Below are positions 22,544 to 23,878 of a stretch of 23,878 bases of DNA, one piece after another. Position numbers and translations under genes: made by a program. Origin of the DNA: JAISGQ01 sp045604945 (GTDB lineage: Bacteria; Bacillota; Clostridia; Oscillospirales; Acutalibacteraceae); assembly GCA_045604945.1 (NCBI GenBank), contig JAZUPA010000180.1:1-23878 (forward strand), read 5' to 3'. A model generated the notes under the pieces. It did no database searches. It was not told where the DNA came from and was given only the letters and a program-made list of their open reading frames with translations. Positions within the stretch are counted from its first letter, which is position 1, and each line of letters begins with the position of its first letter.

Positions 22544-23068
22544 ATGGTTCTTCTGGTGGTCGATGCGCAGAAGCTCATTACGACAGACAAGTTGTACCGG
22601 TTTGAGGATTTTGTCAGCAATGTAGAAGCTCTCATTCGCACCGCAAGAGAAAATGATATTGAAGTGATTTTCATCCGTCACGATGACGGCGAGGGCAAAC
22701 CTCTTACAAAAGGCACTGAGGGATTTGAAATTTATGAACGTTTCCGTCCTCTCGATGGCGAAAAGATTGTCGACAAGACCGTCAACAGCCCATTCAGAGA
22801 CACGGGGCTTCTGCAATATCTTGATTCAAACGACGAGGACACGCTCATAGTCGCAGGGCTTCAGACCGATTATTGCATCGATGCAACGGTGAAATGCGGC
22901 TTTGAATACGGATTTGAGATAATAGTTCCAGCTTTTGCCAACTCTACCTTTGATAATGCATTCATGTCTGCGGCGGAGAGTTACAGATACTATAACGAAT
23001 TTATGTGGAAGAACCGCTACGCTCGATGCATCTCCATTGATGAGACTCTGGAACTTATGAAAAAATAA
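22544..23068 (+). CDS. Isochorismatase-family cysteine hydrolase
   Basis: 174 residues, single alpha/beta hydrolase of the nicotinamidase/isochorismatase-like family. The catalytic triad is visible: Asp7 in LLVVDAQK, Lys78 in VDKTVNSPF, and Cys111 in GLQTDYCIDATVKCG. The nucleophile is Cys, so amide or N-carbamoyl hydrolysis is more likely than isochorismate cleavage. The nicotinamidase-type metal ligand motif is not evident, so the substrate is open. Start ATG 22544 follows AAGGGG with 7 nt spacing. It is monocistronic, between a promoter and a terminator. Confidence 0.88.
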   Translation: MVLLVVDAQKLITTDKLYRFEDFVSNVEALIRTARENDIEVIFIRHDDGEGKPLTKGTEGFEIYERFRPLDGEKIVDKTVNSPFRDTGLLQYLDSNDEDTLIVAGLQTDYCIDATVKCGFEYGFEIIVPAFANSTFDNAFMSAAESYRYYNEFMWKNRYARCISIDETLELMKK

Positions 23069-23069
23069 G

Positions 23070-23108
23070 AAAAGCCATCATACAGTACGAAACTGTATGA
23101 TGGCTTTT
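23070..23108. terminator. Bidirectional terminator between convergent genes
   Basis: 17 bp perfect stem (23070-23086 with 23092-23108), loop ACGAA. A-rich and T-rich ends let it serve both the hydrolase gene (plus) and the small unknown gene (minus). Confidence 0.85.
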
Positions 23109-23111
23109 GAA

Positions 23112-23405
23112 TTACCATCTTACCTTATCGTTTATAGTGCCTATTGTGCTGCCGATGAAGGTGTTGTTCTCGTCATACACAGCCCGCTCGAAATGAGTGG
23201 CGCTTCTGTAATCCTCCGCCACATATTCACCGTAGGGTCCCTTGCGGAAGTAGTAGGTCACAATATACTGACCGTCACCGAGCTCAGAGCGGACATGGGT
23301 AACCTTCTGAAGATAACCGACTGTTTCCGTGCTCTTTCTCGGAGCAGGTTCAGTTTTTCTGACCCTTGCTACATGAACAGGAACCTTTTTATATATTCTT
23401 GCCAT
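23112..23405 (-). CDS. Small basic protein of unknown function
   Basis: 97 residues from ATG 23405, which has GGGAG 7 nt upstream. An upstream in-frame ATG at 23432 would lie about two bases from the predicted transcription start and is rejected. The N terminus is basic (MARIYKKVPVHVARVRK). The middle is rich in Tyr, Gly and aromatic residues (GDGQYIVTYYFRKGPYGEYVAEDYR), and the end reads FIGSTIGTINDKVRW. It has no signal peptide or membrane helix. I do not recognise a family. Confidence 0.68.
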   Translation of the reverse strand: MARIYKKVPVHVARVRKTEPAPRKSTETVGYLQKVTHVRSELGDGQYIVTYYFRKGPYGEYVAEDYRSATHFERAVYDENNTFIGSTIGTINDKVRW

Positions 23406-23440
23406 TTCCGCTCTCCCCCTCTCAAACCTCATTTTATTAT

Positions 23441-23468
23441 ATTATACACTACTTGAAATTAAAATCAA
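23441..23468 (-). promoter_or_regulatory. Promoter of the small unknown gene
   Basis: Minus-strand TTGATT (23463-23468), 16 bp spacer, perfect TATAAT (23441-23446). Confidence 0.68.
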
Positions 23469-23486
23469 TAACAAAAACAGATTCAG

Positions 23487-23508
23487 ATTTTGTCTTTATA
23501 GACAAAAT
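23487..23508. repeat. Inverted repeat upstream of fba
   Basis: ATTTTGTC (23487-23494) and GACAAAAT (23501-23508) with a TTTATA centre. It lies between the two divergent promoters, about 60 bp before the fba -35. It could be an operator or a chance AT-rich palindrome. Confidence 0.4.
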
Positions 23509-23568
23509 TCCATCTTCTTATCCGTCATATTTTCCTAACCTTACAAGCTACTTTCGTAGTTTTGATTG

Positions 23569-23597
23569 TTGAAATATTGTCAATATTAGGTTATAAT
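23569..23597 (+). promoter_or_regulatory. fba promoter with palindrome in the spacer
   Basis: TTGAAA (23569-23574), 17 bp spacer, perfect TATAAT (23592-23597). The spacer holds AATATTG-T-CAATATT (23573-23587), a perfect 7+1+7 palindrome that a repressor could use. Confidence 0.75.
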
Positions 23598-23636
23598 ATA
23601 AGGCGTCACCAAAATATTATTTGGAGTGTGAAAGAA

Positions 23637-23878
23637 ATGCCTTTGGTAAACACAAAAGAAATGTTCAAGGCTGCTTATGAGGGCGGCTACGCAATCGGCG
23701 CATTCAACGTAAACAACATGGAGATCGTTCAGGGTATCACCGATGCCTGCGCAGAGCCCAAGGCTCCCGTTATTCTCCAGTGCTCCGTTGGCGCTCGCAA
23801 GTATGCTCGTCCCGCTTACCTTGTAAATATGGTCAAGGCAGCTGCTGATGAGACCGGTCTTCCCATTGCTCTCCACCT
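23637..23878 (+). CDS. fba: Class II fructose-bisphosphate aldolase, 5' part only
   Basis: Zn-dependent glycolytic/gluconeogenic enzyme that splits fructose-1,6-bisphosphate into DHAP and glyceraldehyde-3-phosphate. Eighty residues are visible before the right edge. MPLVNTKEMFKAAYEGGYAIG, then AFNVNNMEIVQGITDACAE and APVILQCSVGARKYA are the standard N-terminal blocks of FbaA-type class II aldolases. The Zn-ligand His residues lie at or beyond the edge. The related tagatose-bisphosphate aldolase (GatY/KbaY) shares these blocks, but the housekeeping enzyme is more likely. ATG 23637 has GGAG 10 nt upstream. Confidence 0.92.
   Translation, partial: MPLVNTKEMFKAAYEGGYAIGAFNVNNMEIVQGITDACAEPKAPVILQCSVGARKYARPAYLVNMVKAAADETGLPIALH

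Noticed and set aside
1..23878. CRISPR arrays, tRNA/rRNA genes, insertion sequences, prophage
   Set aside because: No regularly spaced repeats, cloverleaf-like blocks, transposase motifs or phage genes were seen on either strand.

Overview
The window looks like chromosome of an anaerobic, medium-G+C Firmicute of the Ruminococcus/Oscillospiraceae type. The reasons are a GTP-type PEP carboxykinase and class II aldolase, strong AGGAGG ribosome sites, TTGACA/TATAAT promoters with about 17 bp spacers, the glmU-pth-mfd order known from Bacillus/Clostridia, several lipobox lipoproteins, and a Thr-rich surface CAP protein. This assignment rests on gene content only. I see no phage, transposon, CRISPR array, rRNA or tRNA.

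Layout. 1-2050: 5' part of pckG (GTP-PEPCK, minus) and tsaD (minus). 2053-4179: a tight plus-strand four-gene unit: SLOG/YspA-like nucleotide-binding protein, DUF4253 lipoprotein, DUF2185 (Imm33-like) protein, and GNAT acetyltransferase. It ends in a bidirectional terminator shared with a secreted Thr-rich CAP protein (minus). 5521-11035: the minus-strand glmU-pth-mfd cluster. 11163-12983: two minus-strand lipoprotein genes, one PrsA/SurA-like and one unknown. 13125-17074: a strong promoter, a 30-codon leader ORF, an intrinsic terminator, then two ABC half-transporters with asymmetric ATPase sites. 17079-18691: aroC and acpP. 18691-20111: an sdpR-sdpI autorepressor/immunity pair with a palindromic operator. 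20154-21491: AgcS-family sodium:amino-acid symporter. 21658-22395: membrane-anchored PDZ-only protein. 22544-23068: isochorismatase-family hydrolase. 23112-23405: small unknown protein. 23637-end: 5' part of class II fructose-bisphosphate aldolase.

How the genes relate. Most are housekeeping: gluconeogenesis/glycolysis at the two ends, tRNA t6A formation, cell-wall precursor synthesis with peptidyl-tRNA recycling and transcription-coupled repair, shikimate pathway, and fatty-acid carrier. The parts most worth a second look are regulatory or accessory. They are the leader-ORF/terminator device before the heterodimeric exporter, which resembles antibiotic-responsive attenuation such as bmrB-bmrCD of B. 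subtilis; the SLOG/DUF4253/DUF2185/GNAT unit; the sdpRI pair without a visible toxin operon and with an extended SdpI; a Rex-like box over the pckG promoter; and a palindrome inside the fba promoter. Starts were revised where the ribosome site demanded it; tsaD, the CAP protein and sdpR appear to start at TTG.
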